DNA of 64,000 nucleotides from Rhodococcus erythropolis NBRC 15567 (GCF_001552595.1 NZ_BCRM01000001.1:124001-188000), one strand, 5' to 3'; shown: positions 26,190-34,896, counted from the stretch's first letter. The notes: generated from the sequence alone by a model not told the origin. Made by a program: numbers and translations.

Positions 26190-26993
26190 TTACCCGCGCG
26201 TTCGGAAGAACGCGGTGTCAGAGTTCGGGACAGTGCCAACGTGGAGGATGTATTCGCTGGTGGCGACGGGGCCTGGCGCACTCGACCTGAGATAGGGCTC
26301 GAGCGTCGAGCGGAGGTGCGCTGACATCGAAGCCCAATTCCCTGTGCTTCGAACGGCCTCGCGAAAGTTCTTCAACGCCGGTGCCTGGTCGCACAGTTCC
26401 TCGACGGGATCCGATCCGGCTGGTAGTTGCCACTCAAGCAGGTGGGAGGCCGAGCTCACCGACTCCAATCCGGCTGCTGCCTTCTCGAATTCGCTCGAGC
26501 TCGACCATGTCGTCGGTAGTGGTGTGATGCCATTCCACGCCGAGGCGGCCTCCCGGCGGAGTGCTGCTGCCCACCCGTTCTCCGACCACGTCGCGACGCA
26601 GATCTTTCCGCCTGGCCGGGTCACCCGCATCATCTCTGCGAGGGCAATCGAGGGGTCGGGGCAGAAGATGATCCCGAAGATGCTGACGCAGGCGTCGGCA
26701 CTCGAATTCGGCCAGGGTAAAGACTGCGCATCGCCGATCGTGAAGGTGGGTTGGGTAGTGCCGGGGTAGGGAATCCAGCGTTTGCGTGCGACCTCGAGCT
26801 GGCTGGCGGAGAGGTCGAGTGCGTGGACCGTCATGCCTGACTGAGCCGCCGGGAGCGCAAAGTTCCCGGTTCCGGCGCAGACGTCGTACACCGTGCTCAC
26901 ATGCCCGATCGAGCGCAGTGCCTCCGTCGATGCCGGTGAGAGTTGCTCGGCAAGAGGCGAATACGTCGTACCGTTCCAGTTTCCCTGATTCAC
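26190..26993 (-). CDS. Class I SAM-dependent methyltransferase
   Basis: 267 residues. SAM-binding motifs are VYDVCAGTGNFALPAAQSG (motif I, about 37-55), a following acidic HALDLSASQLEVARK, TIGDAQSLPWPNSSADACVS (motif II) and MMRVTRPGGKICVATWS. This is the UbiE/methyltransferase-11 type; the substrate is unknown. The GTG start overlaps the stop of the upstream GntR gene by 4 bases (GTGA), so the two are coupled and the regulator probably controls it. Confidence 0.88.
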   Translation of the reverse strand: MNQGNWNGTTYSPLAEQLSPASTEALRSIGHVSTVYDVCAGTGNFALPAAQSGMTVHALDLSASQLEVARKRWIPYPGTTQPTFTIGDAQSLPWPNSSADACVSIFGIIFCPDPSIALAEMMRVTRPGGKICVATWSENGWAAALRREAASAWNGITPLPTTWSSSSEFEKAAAGLESVSSASHLLEWQLPAGSDPVEELCDQAPALKNFREAVRSTGNWASMSAHLRSTLEPYLRSSAPGPVATSEYILHVGTVPNSDTAFFRTRG

Positions 26994-27646
26994 GCCAAGC
27001 TCCTTTCGACTGCGTCGATGACCGTATCGAGCGCTGCGCCCGCCGCGCGCGCTGATTCGTCGGGGTTGCGTTCCTCGATGGCAGCGATCAAGGGTCGGTG
27101 CTCGTCGACGTGGAAACCTGGACCGACACTGACGGCGGACAGTGAATCCGTCACGGCGGCAAGGACTCCCCGGTAGACGTCGATCAGTGCGGAATTGTGG
27201 GACGCCTCGACGATCGAAAGGTGCAGGGCCATGCCGGCTTCGACAGTGAAGCCGCCGACGTGACCGGGGTGGGCATTCCAGGCTGCATGTATCCGCGCGA
27301 GATCTTCGGGGGTGTGGCGCTGCGCTGCAAGTCGCGCGGCTTCGACCTCGAGTCCGCGTCGCAAGCTCAGTACGTCGAGAATGTCACCTCTGGCGAGCCT
27401 GCGCCCGAGTAGTCCTTCGACCGGCGACGCCGCCATGACGTACACGCCGCCACCGTGACGAACGGACAGAACTCCGGCGTGTGCAAGCGCCCGTACCGCT
27501 TCGCGCATGGTGTTTCGGGCGACTCCCAATTCCTCGACCAGTGCGGTCTCCGGCGGGAGTTTTGATCCGACGGGCCATCGGCCGGTCGATATCGCGTCCT
27601 CGATTGCCGCAGCGACGATGTCTACCTTGCGTCCGGAGTCGGACAT
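26990..27646 (-). CDS. GntR family regulator, FadR subfamily
   Basis: 218 residues from the ATG behind GAGGTGG; an in-frame ATG nine codons upstream is less well supported. The winged helix-turn-helix has the GntR signature (RWPVGSKLPPETALVEELGV, then ARNTMREAVRALAHAGVLSV, about 25-65). The C-terminal FCD domain has the Asp and His residues that usually bind a metal and a carboxylate effector (HLSIVEASHN). It is coupled to the methyltransferase and likely binds the two GTCAATGAC sites just upstream of its own start. Confidence 0.92.
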   Translation of the reverse strand: MSDSGRKVDIVAAAIEDAISTGRWPVGSKLPPETALVEELGVARNTMREAVRALAHAGVLSVRHGGGVYVMAASPVEGLLGRRLARGDILDVLSLRRGLEVEAARLAAQRHTPEDLARIHAAWNAHPGHVGGFTVEAGMALHLSIVEASHNSALIDVYRGVLAAVTDSLSAVSVGPGFHVDEHRPLIAAIEERNPDESARAAGAALDTVIDAVERSLA

Positions 27647-27667
27647 GTGTGCCACCTCGGGTAAGTG

Positions 27668-27718
27668 AGTCAATGACTTTGTCCGAGGTTAGCGTGCTCT
27701 CACGAGTGGGTCAATGAC
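27668..27718. promoter_or_regulatory. Two GTCAATGAC operator-like sites upstream of the GntR gene
   Basis: AGTCA-A-TGACT (27668-27678) and GTCA-A-TGAC (27710-27718) share a 9-bp palindromic core, with centres about 41 bp apart (four helical turns). The flanks also match (GTGAGTCAATGACTT and GTGGGTCAATGACTT). They lie just before the GntR start, the typical position of an autoregulatory operator pair. Confidence 0.6.
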
Positions 27719-27725
27719 TTGGGAA

Positions 27726-28628
27726 TTATCCGCGTACGTCCAGGCTGCGGGCGTAGTGCTCCTTGAAAACCTCGAGATGCGCCCACGATTCCAAGCCGCT
27801 GACACCGTCGATGCCCCGGATTCGCTCGGACAGGGCATGGAGGTCGTTGGACGAGTTGGCGGCGACCGTCGCGATCACGTCGTACCGTCCCAGGGTCCGC
27901 GCGAGGAATTCGATTCCGGGCAGGGACTCGATCTCCGATACCGCGTTGTCGTCCCGTGAGCCCAGATTGACGCCGATGCCCATCGCCAGCGTCCGGCCAC
28001 CACCTCGCCGCTTGACGACAGCGCCGACGCGCAGTGCCGTGCTCGCGATCAGGTGATTGACGCGATTGCGCACAGCGCTCGGCGACAGGCCGGTGTGTTC
28101 GGCCAGCTCGAGAAATGGCATGCGCCCGTTGCGTTCGAGCAGTTCGATCAAGGTGACGTCCGTCGAATCGAGTCGGATGTCGGCTTGTAAAGCGGTCTCG
28201 GGCATGAAGATTCCCTTGATGACGTCGACGTAGACCAGCGTGCTCACGGATCTGACGCCACGCTGTGAGCGGAGTTCGGCGATAGCGCGGTACAGATCGT
28301 CGTGGCTGGACACCCGAAGTTCCGCGATCACGTTGTACTGCCCGCTGACTGCCGAGATGTAGACGGCAGCCTCGGATTCGATCAACGCGTCCAGTACCGG
28401 GGTCATCGGTCCGGACACGGCGATCGACACGTGTGCGAGTGCCTTCAGGCCGAGAAGTTCGGGGTGTGCGACGGCAACCACGGACACCGTTCCCGAGTCG
28501 AGTAGTGCCTGCACCCTGGTGGACACTGCCGCGCGTGGGGCATCGACGGCCACGGACAGTTCGCGGTACGTCGCTCGCCCATTGCGTTGAAGAGCAGCGA
28601 TGAGCTTGGAATCGAGATCGACCGTCAT
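27726..28628 (-). CDS. Tandem-domain Lrp/AsnC family regulator
   Basis: 300 residues, about twice the normal Lrp length. The first half has an AsnC helix-turn-helix (VDLDSKLIAALQRNGRATYR, VDAPRAAVSTRVQALLDSG) and a RAM ligand domain; the second half repeats this (DSTDVTLIELLERNGRMPF, TGLSPSAVRNRVNHLIAS, then a second RAM-like region). The ATG was chosen because MTVDLDSKLIAAL begins the first domain; the open frame before it is not Lrp-like. It is divergent from the amidohydrolase-transporter operon, which it probably controls. Confidence 0.9.
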   Translation of the reverse strand: MTVDLDSKLIAALQRNGRATYRELSVAVDAPRAAVSTRVQALLDSGTVSVVAVAHPELLGLKALAHVSIAVSGPMTPVLDALIESEAAVYISAVSGQYNVIAELRVSSHDDLYRAIAELRSQRGVRSVSTLVYVDVIKGIFMPETALQADIRLDSTDVTLIELLERNGRMPFLELAEHTGLSPSAVRNRVNHLIASTALRVGAVVKRRGGGRTLAMGIGVNLGSRDDNAVSEIESLPGIEFLARTLGRYDVIATVAANSSNDLHALSERIRGIDGVSGLESWAHLEVFKEHYARSLDVRG

Positions 28629-28770
28629 GGATGCCCCAACTTTTCCAGAGATTTTTCTGTATGAGCTTCCTATTAGAACAGTCGCATGTGGGCATAGATG
28701 ATGTGGATAAGTGCAGAAATGCTCGAAAACTTGTACAAAAAAGTTGTGTACCACCTGGTCTGAAACTTTG

Positions 28771-28781
28771 ATGCATTGCAT
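28771..28781. promoter_or_regulatory. Operator-like palindrome ATGCA-T-TGCAT
   Basis: It lies in the AT-rich 224-bp divergent region between the Lrp-type regulator and the amidohydrolase, about 75 bp before the latter's start. It is a candidate Lrp-type site, but short and degenerate, so only weakly supported. Confidence 0.3.
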
Positions 28782-28852
28782 AGCTCCAGGTCAGGGCGTA
28801 GTTTTCGCTCAACACGCAGTGACCTGCACCACCATTTCGACGAAGGACCACC

Positions 28853-30568
28853 ATGCGCAAGTTGCACACGCACGAAGCCTCGCCGCTCGACGCCACCGCC
28901 ACGATCTTCACCGGCGCCAAGATCCACACCGTTGACGACAGCACGGCGGGAGCCGAAGCGTTCCTGGTGTTCGGAAACCGCTTTGCCGCGGTGGGGACAC
29001 TCGAGGAATGCCGCACGGAGGCGCGACGCCTGAGCACTCGCACGACCGCGGTGGTCGAACTCGACGGCGCCACCGTCGTCCCCGGATTCGTCGATCCGCA
29101 CGCACACCCGTTGATGTACGGACAGATGCTCAGCTGGGTGGACTGCGGGCCGGAGAAGGCGCACTCGATTCCCGGAATCATTGCCCTGCTTCAGGAAGCG
29201 GCACTCACAGCTCCTGCAGGTGTCCCGATTCGCGGATACGGCTATGAGCACCGCAACCTGATCGAAGGGCGTCATCCGCTCAAGGAAGAGCTCGATCAGG
29301 TTGCCACTGATCGCGAGGTCTACCTCATGAACGCGAGCGGTCACGGCGGCGTCGTCAACTCCTTCACTTTCGACAAGCACGGCATCGATGCGAGCACTGA
29401 GAACCCGGCCGGTGGCGAGTTCTTCCGAGACACAGACGGCGAGTTGACGGGCGAGCTGTCCGACGCCGCGTGCAACATCCTCACCGGTGTCAACGGTGTG
29501 AAGGTCGGCCATCACGGACCCAACTTCCATCTCGAGGACGAGCCGGAAGAGCACCTTCGCCAGCTGTCGGTCGCTCAGGACAAGTTCCTGGCCGGCGGCG
29601 TCACCACCATCGGTGACTGCCAGGTGACGCGTCGTGAATTCGACATGTACCTGCGTCTGGCCGAGCAGGATCAGCTCAAGACGCGCGTCAGCATGTACAT
29701 GCTCAGCCATCTCCTCGATCACGTCATCGACACGGGAATGCATGGCGCCTTCGGCAATTCGCGGCTCGCGTTCGGCGGCATCAAGTTCTACGCCGACGGC
29801 ACTCTCGGCGGCTGGACCGCATACTTCCCCGACGGCTACGTGGGCGACCCGTGCCGCACCGGGCAGCTCTACCATGAGCCGGCGGACTACTCGGAGCTCA
29901 TTGCCAAGGCACACTCCGTGGGTCTGCAGACCGCCACGCACGCACAGTCGCCGACCGCCATCGACATGGTGCTCGACGCCATCGAAGCAGCGCAGAAGGC
30001 TCACCCCGACGCCGACGCGCGTCACCGCATCGAGCACTGCGGACTCCCGACGGCCGAGCAGATCGCCCGGATGAACCTGGCCGGTGTCTACCCGGTGAAC
30101 CAGCCGCAGCATTACTACAACTGGGGTGAGGGCGTCACCGCGGCGATCGGCACTCCGGGCGAGCGGTTCAACCCGCTCGGGGAGTTCATCGCTGCCGATG
30201 TTCCCGTGACCATCAGCTCCGACGCCCCGGTCGCAGAGCCCAAGCCGCTCGAGGCAATTCAGGCAGCCGTCACTCGTGTGACACGTCAGGGCCATCAGCT
30301 CGGCTCCGATGCACTCCGCATCTCCGCCGACCAGGCACTGCAGGCTCACACGCTCAACGGCGCGCGTGCGCTGGGCCGTGAAGCGGAACTTGGCAGCATC
30401 TCGGTCGGCAAGCGGGCCGACTTCGTGATTCTGGGCGCGGATCTCCTCGAGGTTCCGGCCGACGCGATTGCGCAGATCGAGGTCCGGGAGACCTGGATCG
30501 ACGGCGAACTCGCACATTCAGGTCATAACCACCTATTGTCGAGCACTTCGACCACCGAGGAAAAGTAA
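28853..30568 (+). CDS. Amidohydrolase family protein, YtcJ / N-substituted formamide deformylase type
   Basis: 571 residues. The N-terminal beta-sandwich part is TATIFTGAKIHTVDD; the metal motif HxH lies in VVPGFVDPHAHPLMYG. Further metal and active-site features are SGHGGVVNS, GGIKFYADGTLGGWTAYF (the position of the metal-bridging Lys), TATHAQSPTAIDMV, HRIEHCGLP and ISSDAPVAEPKP. The C-terminal SVGKRADFVILGADL closes the sandwich. Metal-dependent hydrolysis of an amide or cyclic amide is predicted; the exact substrate is open. Its TAA shares a base with the ATG of the transporter gene, so uptake and hydrolysis are coupled. Confidence 0.9.
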   Translation: MRKLHTHEASPLDATATIFTGAKIHTVDDSTAGAEAFLVFGNRFAAVGTLEECRTEARRLSTRTTAVVELDGATVVPGFVDPHAHPLMYGQMLSWVDCGPEKAHSIPGIIALLQEAALTAPAGVPIRGYGYEHRNLIEGRHPLKEELDQVATDREVYLMNASGHGGVVNSFTFDKHGIDASTENPAGGEFFRDTDGELTGELSDAACNILTGVNGVKVGHHGPNFHLEDEPEEHLRQLSVAQDKFLAGGVTTIGDCQVTRREFDMYLRLAEQDQLKTRVSMYMLSHLLDHVIDTGMHGAFGNSRLAFGGIKFYADGTLGGWTAYFPDGYVGDPCRTGQLYHEPADYSELIAKAHSVGLQTATHAQSPTAIDMVLDAIEAAQKAHPDADARHRIEHCGLPTAEQIARMNLAGVYPVNQPQHYYNWGEGVTAAIGTPGERFNPLGEFIAADVPVTISSDAPVAEPKPLEAIQAAVTRVTRQGHQLGSDALRISADQALQAHTLNGARALGREAELGSISVGKRADFVILGADLLEVPADAIAQIEVRETWIDGELAHSGHNHLLSSTSTTEEK

Positions 30569-31902
30569 TGAACCGAGAGCAACAGATCGTGAAGGCCCGC
30601 AAGGCGGGATTTGCAGCCTTCGTCGGTACAACCATCGAGTGGTACGACTTCTACGTCTATGCCACGGCAGCCGCCCTGGTGTTCGGTGACATCTTCTTCC
30701 CGCCCGGAACCGATCGCCTGACCGGCGTTGCGGCGGCGTTCGCGACGTACGCCGTCGGGTTTTTCGCCCGCCCCCTTGGTGGAATCGTGTTCGGCCATGT
30801 CGGTGACAAGATGGGCCGACGCACCGCTCTTGTTGTCACCCTGACGCTGATGGGTGCAGGAACATTCCTCATCGGCATGTTGCCCACGTACGCGTCGATC
30901 GGGTTCTGGGCGCCGCTACTGCTGGTCGTGCTCCGCTTCGTCCAGGGCTTCGCCGTTGGCGGCGAATGGGGTGGCGCAGTCCTGATGGCCGTCGAGCATG
31001 CTCCCGAGGACAAGAAGACCTTCTACGGCGGATTCGCTCAGCTGGGCAACCCGGCCGGCGCCCTTCTTGCCACCGGTTTCTTCAGCATTCTCTCCACCTT
31101 CGGCGACGACGCTCTGCGCGAGTGGGCTTGGCGTCTGCCGTTCCTCTGCTCGGCACTGCTGATTCTGGTCGGCTTGGTCGTTCGCCTGAAGGTCGAGGAG
31201 TCCCCGGTCTTCGAGTCCGAGGTGAAGTCCGCGGACGTTCCGGAGATGCTGCCGCTCAAGTACGCGCTGGTGACCAACTGGCGTCCGATCATCCTCGGTA
31301 TCGGCATTCTGCCGGTCGCAGTCGGCGGCTACTACCTCGTGACGACCTTCATCACGGCATACGCAACCGACCCCGACGTCGGCTTGTCGGAGACGCTGAT
31401 TCTCAACGCGCTCAGTGTCGCTGCAGTGGTCGAGTTGATCGCGACCCTGGGAGTTGCGTGGCTCGGCGACAAGGTGGGGCGCGTCCGCGTGGTCATCTGG
31501 GGTCTTGCTGCGGTCGCAATACTCGCAGCGCCGCAGTTCCTGGTGCTGAAGTCCGGATCCGTGTTCCTGATCTTCCTGACGTTTGCGGTCATGCGACTGG
31601 TGCTTGCTGCCACGTATGGTCCGATCGCCGCCGTTCTCTCGCAGATGTTCAAGCCGCAGGCTCGTTACACAAGTATCTCGTTGGCGTACCAGGGTGCCGG
31701 CGCGATCTTCGGCGGATTGTCTCCGCTGGTCTCGACGCTGATGTACAAGGCAACCGGCAGCATCTGGCCGGTCATCGCACTGCTGATCGGCATGTGCATC
31801 CTGAGCATCGTCTGCCTGCTCTTCGCTCCGCAGCATGTGGACGAGGCGACCGACACCGACGGTGTGCGGCAGGACCTGAACAAGGAATCGGCCTCGGCCT
31901 GA
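30568..31902 (+). CDS. MFS transporter, metabolite:H+ symporter (MHS) family
   Basis: 444 residues with 12 hydrophobic helices. MHS signatures: FVGTTIEWYDFYVYATAAAL at the start, the loop GHVGDKMGRRTALVVT, and RFVQGFAVGGEWGGAVLMAVEHAP. Relatives carry organic acids such as shikimate, citrate or alpha-ketoglutarate, and proline/betaine. Its coupling to the amidohydrolase points to import of that enzyme's substrate. The short C-terminus (LNKESASA) lies in a 25-bp tandem repeat that runs past the stop codon. Confidence 0.93.
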   Translation: MNREQQIVKARKAGFAAFVGTTIEWYDFYVYATAAALVFGDIFFPPGTDRLTGVAAAFATYAVGFFARPLGGIVFGHVGDKMGRRTALVVTLTLMGAGTFLIGMLPTYASIGFWAPLLLVVLRFVQGFAVGGEWGGAVLMAVEHAPEDKKTFYGGFAQLGNPAGALLATGFFSILSTFGDDALREWAWRLPFLCSALLILVGLVVRLKVEESPVFESEVKSADVPEMLPLKYALVTNWRPIILGIGILPVAVGGYYLVTTFITAYATDPDVGLSETLILNALSVAAVVELIATLGVAWLGDKVGRVRVVIWGLAAVAILAAPQFLVLKSGSVFLIFLTFAVMRLVLAATYGPIAAVLSQMFKPQARYTSISLAYQGAGAIFGGLSPLVSTLMYKATGSIWPVIALLIGMCILSIVCLLFAPQHVDEATDTDGVRQDLNKESASA

Positions 31903-31953
31903 CTGCCGAGAATCGGCTTCCGCCTGACTGCCGAGAATCGGCCTCCGCCTGAC
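31886..31953. repeat. 25-bp tandem repeat across the MHS transporter stop codon, 2.7 copies
   Basis: Units begin AATCGGCCTCGGCCTGACTG and AATCGGCTTCCGCCTGACTG and end CCGAG; a partial third follows. Each copy includes the TGA. The unit is not a multiple of three, so the extra copies are out of frame. It resembles, in position though not sequence, the 15-bp repeat at 5655. Confidence 0.9.
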
Positions 31954-31967
31954 AACTGAAAACACGA

Positions 31968-32006
31968 AGCTGGGGCAGTACACGATTTCCGTGTACTGCC
32001 CCAGCT
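31968..32006. terminator. Strong bidirectional terminator
   Basis: A 17-bp perfect stem (AGCTGGGGCAGTACACG / CGTGTACTGCCCCAGCT) with a 5-nt loop lies between the convergent MHS transporter and ANTAR genes. Confidence 0.92.
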
Positions 32007-32038
32007 GTCGTTTCAGGTCAGTTGTCGTTCAGCGACTG

Positions 32039-32404
32039 TTACGCGCCGACGAGATGGCGGTGAAAGTGATCGCTGCGTCGGTGGGCCTGGCTGAGATTCC
32101 TGATCTCGCGAAGCCAGAAGTGAGACGCCAGCGCGTTATTGCTTCCGTAGCCCGTGCCGGAGGTGTCCTCGTCGATCAAGGCGACAAGCGCCTTGATCAG
32201 GCTGGTGACCTTGAGGTTGTTGGTCTGAGAATGTCGTACCAGCAGGTCGGCGGCTTCGTCGGTGCTGCAGCGGTAGAGCGTGCAGACAATTTCGAGAGCC
32301 CGTTCGCGGAGACGGCCCGAATTGGTCGGGATCCGTAGTCCGTTTGTCGGGACACTGTTCGTCTGGTTGTTCGTGTCGTCGGGGTGAATCATGGTGTTGT
32401 ACAA
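32039..32404 (-). CDS. ANTAR domain protein (putative RNA-binding antiterminator)
   Basis: About 121 residues. The core LRERALEIVCTLYRCSTDEA through ADLLVRHSQTNNLKVTSLIK is an ANTAR-like three-helix module, here without a receiver or GAF domain. The C-terminal tail (HFWLREIRNLSQAHRRSDH) is basic. The TTG start is chosen because AAAGGA lies five bases before it; an ATG four codons downstream lacks a ribosome binding site. ANTAR proteins bind paired RNA hairpins and prevent termination. With no sensor domain its activity would depend on expression or a partner. Confidence 0.65.
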   Translation of the reverse strand: MYNTMIHPDDTNNQTNSVPTNGLRIPTNSGRLRERALEIVCTLYRCSTDEAADLLVRHSQTNNLKVTSLIKALVALIDEDTSGTGYGSNNALASHFWLREIRNLSQAHRRSDHFHRHLVGA

Positions 32405-32740
32405 GGTATTCCTTTGAACCACATGGGTTTTGGACCCGTGCGGTGTGTAGCGCATGTTGATACTGGTGCAGTCGGTACGCGATTGGCGGCGGACTCTGTC
32501 GGAGCCTTCGGCCTGGTCAACAATCTGCGGGACTGATGAAAGTGCGTAGTGATCAAAGGCGCGGATTTGCACCGAACTGGAAGTCTGCCCCTGGAACGAA
32601 TATTGGAACTGTCGTTCCGGGCGAAGCGACCGGCTGCCTGACTGACGGCTGCCCTCTGATAACCCCACCGTACGTCATGGAGTTGGTTTCAGCTAATCCT
32701 TTTGCGGGCGATCATGCTCACAGTAGGCGGTTTCACCTGC
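32405..32740. other. Gene-free leader region of the ANTAR gene with a hairpin
   Basis: 336 bp with no supported gene. An inverted repeat GGAACGA / TCGTTCC (32593-32599 and 32612-32618, 12-nt loop) lies about 190 bp upstream of the ANTAR start. The stretch should contain that gene's promoter and possibly a structured leader. Confidence 0.4.
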
Positions 32741-33607
32741 TCAAGGAGTGTTTACGTGATCGATTATTGCTTGCTTGGTGATAGCCCAGGCGTTGGTTGT
32801 CGGGTTTCCGAAGTCGCCGTGGCCGACGCCGGGTAGTTCGATCAGATCGACCACGTCGCCTGCTGCTCGTGCGGCACGGGCATAGCGCCGGCTCTGTTCG
32901 ACCGACACGACCTTGTCGCCGAGTCCGTGGATCGCCGTGACGGGGAGCCCGGTGGGGAGATGTTCGATCGGTGACGCGATGCGGTAACGGTCAGGGTGAT
33001 CGACCGGCATGCCGCCCAGAAGATTTCGAACAAATCGATCTTTGCCCGCGGTTGCGGCGAGTGTCATGTCGAAGACGCCGGCCATGATCGTCGCCGAACG
33101 AATCGGCACGGTGAGGTCAGGCGCGGGAGCATCCGTGTCCTGTTGTGGTCGCGACGCGACCCACGCGGCCAGTTGTCCGCCCGCGGAGTATCCGGCGATG
33201 TGCACGCGACCCAAATCCAGTCGCCCGGAGGCCTTTTCCTGAACGATGCCGGCAAGCGCGTTGGTCGCCGCAACGGTATCGGAGAGAGTAGTCGGCCAAC
33301 CGCCCTGCCCACCTATACGTCTGTATTCGATGTTCCAGACCGCAATTCCGTAGGGGGTCAGCGTTTTTGCCCACGCACCCGCGTACTCCAGATTGCTCTT
33401 CTGCGCCCAGCCGCCGCCGTGGATCAATACGACGACTGGCAGGTCGCCGTCCGATCCGGGTGGAAGATACAGATCGCCGAAAGTATCTGCGGCAGCAGCG
33501 TAAGCGATGCGTACCGCAGGGACATCGCGGTCGAGACCGGAGGCGCTGGCGACCGAGATCACGAGCGTGAAGATGCAGACGAGCGCTACGGCGAGGTACC
33601 TGGCCAA
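32741..33607 (-). CDS. Exported alpha/beta hydrolase (BD-FAE/esterase-like)
   Basis: About 288 residues. A hydrophobic N-terminal segment (YLAVALVCIFTLVISVASAS) is a signal peptide or anchor, so the enzyme acts outside the membrane. The oxyanion motif is LIHGGGWAQKS, the nucleophile elbow AGYSAGGQ, and the acid/His end AIHGLGDKVVS and GVGHGDFG. This fits the BD-FAE/kynurenine-formamidase-like esterase group. The start is uncertain: the TTG given lacks a clear ribosome binding site, and the frame is open further upstream without ATG or GTG. Confidence 0.85.
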   Translation of the reverse strand: MARYLAVALVCIFTLVISVASASGLDRDVPAVRIAYAAAADTFGDLYLPPGSDGDLPVVVLIHGGGWAQKSNLEYAGAWAKTLTPYGIAVWNIEYRRIGGQGGWPTTLSDTVAATNALAGIVQEKASGRLDLGRVHIAGYSAGGQLAAWVASRPQQDTDAPAPDLTVPIRSATIMAGVFDMTLAATAGKDRFVRNLLGGMPVDHPDRYRIASPIEHLPTGLPVTAIHGLGDKVVSVEQSRRYARAARAAGDVVDLIELPGVGHGDFGNPTTNAWAITKQAIIDHVNTP

Positions 33608-33697
33608 GCGGTCGCGGGAGCGGTGCGCGATGGCTTGATTCCTCTCGGTCTGCGACGGACGATTGTCAGGAAATCAGTCTATCGGTGCCGAGTGAAT

Positions 33698-34744
33698 TCA
33701 TGGGGTGAGCGAATGCGCCGTGCTTGCTCGTATGCGTAGTTCGCTACGCGTGTGGGTCGGCGCAGAGGGTTCGTCACCGTCGATCAGGGCGAGCAGTGCA
33801 TCCACCGCCAAAGCTGCTTGTTCTTCGGGGAAGAAGTCGACGGCGGTGATCGGGGGATCGGAGATCAGTAGAGCGGGCTCGTCACTGTCCTGGGCGATCA
33901 AGATACTTCCGGGAATTGACAGGCCGAGATCGAGCGCCGCTCGTGCAGCGGCGGGGGCGCAACCGAGGATGACCGAGAGAATCGCGTCAGGGGGATTCTC
34001 GGATGTCAGTGCTTTGTGAGTCGCCGCGTATGCCGCGGAGACGAGTTGTTCGACGGAATTGACGCCCTCGAACGACGCCAGGTCGTCGGTGGCTCGGGGC
34101 GACACGCCGTGGATGCGGCACCATTCGAGGTAAGCGATGGTCGTTGCGCGAGTCCATGCCGAATCCATTCCGGGATTGAGGACAAGGATATCCGTTGCGC
34201 CCTGTTCGGTGAGGTGGTTCAAGAGCGTTTCGGTCGTGGCGAAGAGATCCGGCGAAATACTCCATCCGAATTGCTCAGGGTTGCCGGGACCCACTACGAC
34301 AGAAGGTATTCCGAGTTTCTTCAAGATGTCGACGCGAGGGTCGTGCATCATCGGGTCGACGACGATCACACCGTCCATCTCGATGCGACGCAGTCCGTTC
34401 GGGTCTTTCATCGACGGCAACAGCAGGAGTGAGTGATCGGCGTGGAACGCTGCCTGTGTGGCGGCGGTCGCCACACGGCCGTACCAGTCGAAGTTGAGGC
34501 ACTCGGCCGAGGAAGGCTCGTCCGGAGCCGGGAGCATCAACCCGAGGGTGGCGGTTCGACCCGAGCGAAGGTTTTGTGCCGACCGATTGGCTCGGTAACC
34601 CAAGCGATCCGCAACCTCTTGAACACGCGCCCGGGTGGCAGAGTCGACTCTGCCCTTGCCGTTGAGTGCGTAGGAAACTGTGGACACGTCGACGCCGGCG
34701 GCTGTCGCGACATCGCGAAGCGTCGGGACGTTCGGCGTGATCAT
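33698..34744 (-). CDS. LacI family transcriptional regulator
   Basis: 348 residues. The LacI headpiece is clear: TLRDVATAAGVDVSTVSYAL (helix-turn-helix, about 8-27), then NGKGRVDSATRARVQEVADR and LGYRANRSAQNLRSGR with the hinge. The periplasmic-binding-like core follows (SLLLLPSMKDP, GVIVVDPM, ILVLNPGMDSAWTRATTIAY). It is divergent from the dimethylformamidase-like gene, with three operator-like sites in between, so it probably represses both genes until a small ligand binds. The effector cannot be inferred; a sugar is usual for the family but does not fit the neighbour. Confidence 0.93.
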   Translation of the reverse strand: MITPNVPTLRDVATAAGVDVSTVSYALNGKGRVDSATRARVQEVADRLGYRANRSAQNLRSGRTATLGLMLPAPDEPSSAECLNFDWYGRVATAATQAAFHADHSLLLLPSMKDPNGLRRIEMDGVIVVDPMMHDPRVDILKKLGIPSVVVGPGNPEQFGWSISPDLFATTETLLNHLTEQGATDILVLNPGMDSAWTRATTIAYLEWCRIHGVSPRATDDLASFEGVNSVEQLVSAAYAATHKALTSENPPDAILSVILGCAPAAARAALDLGLSIPGSILIAQDSDEPALLISDPPITAVDFFPEEQAALAVDALLALIDGDEPSAPTHTRSELRIRASTAHSLTP

Positions 34745-34794
34745 CGGGGTCGCGTCCTCTAGTTGCTGGGCGGTTTCTACTCAAGAGTAACGCC

Positions 34795-34896
34795 CAATCG
34801 TTTCGGCAGGGGGAACCTGGCGGACGATTGTTCAGTCGAAGAAATTGCGCCGAATCGTTTCATCAAAGCTATTGACTATGCCGAAACGTTTCGGCA
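34795..34896. promoter_or_regulatory. Three LacI-type operators
   Basis: The best site is the perfect 18-bp palindrome TGCCGAAACGTTTCGGCA (34879-34896), with the central CG typical of LacI operators. Two weaker copies precede it: CAATCGTTTCGGCA (34795-34808) and CCGAATCGTTTCAT (34850-34863). The first is about 50 bp from the LacI start, and the strong one about 100 bp from the dimethylformamidase-like start, so looping and mutual repression are plausible. Confidence 0.75.
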
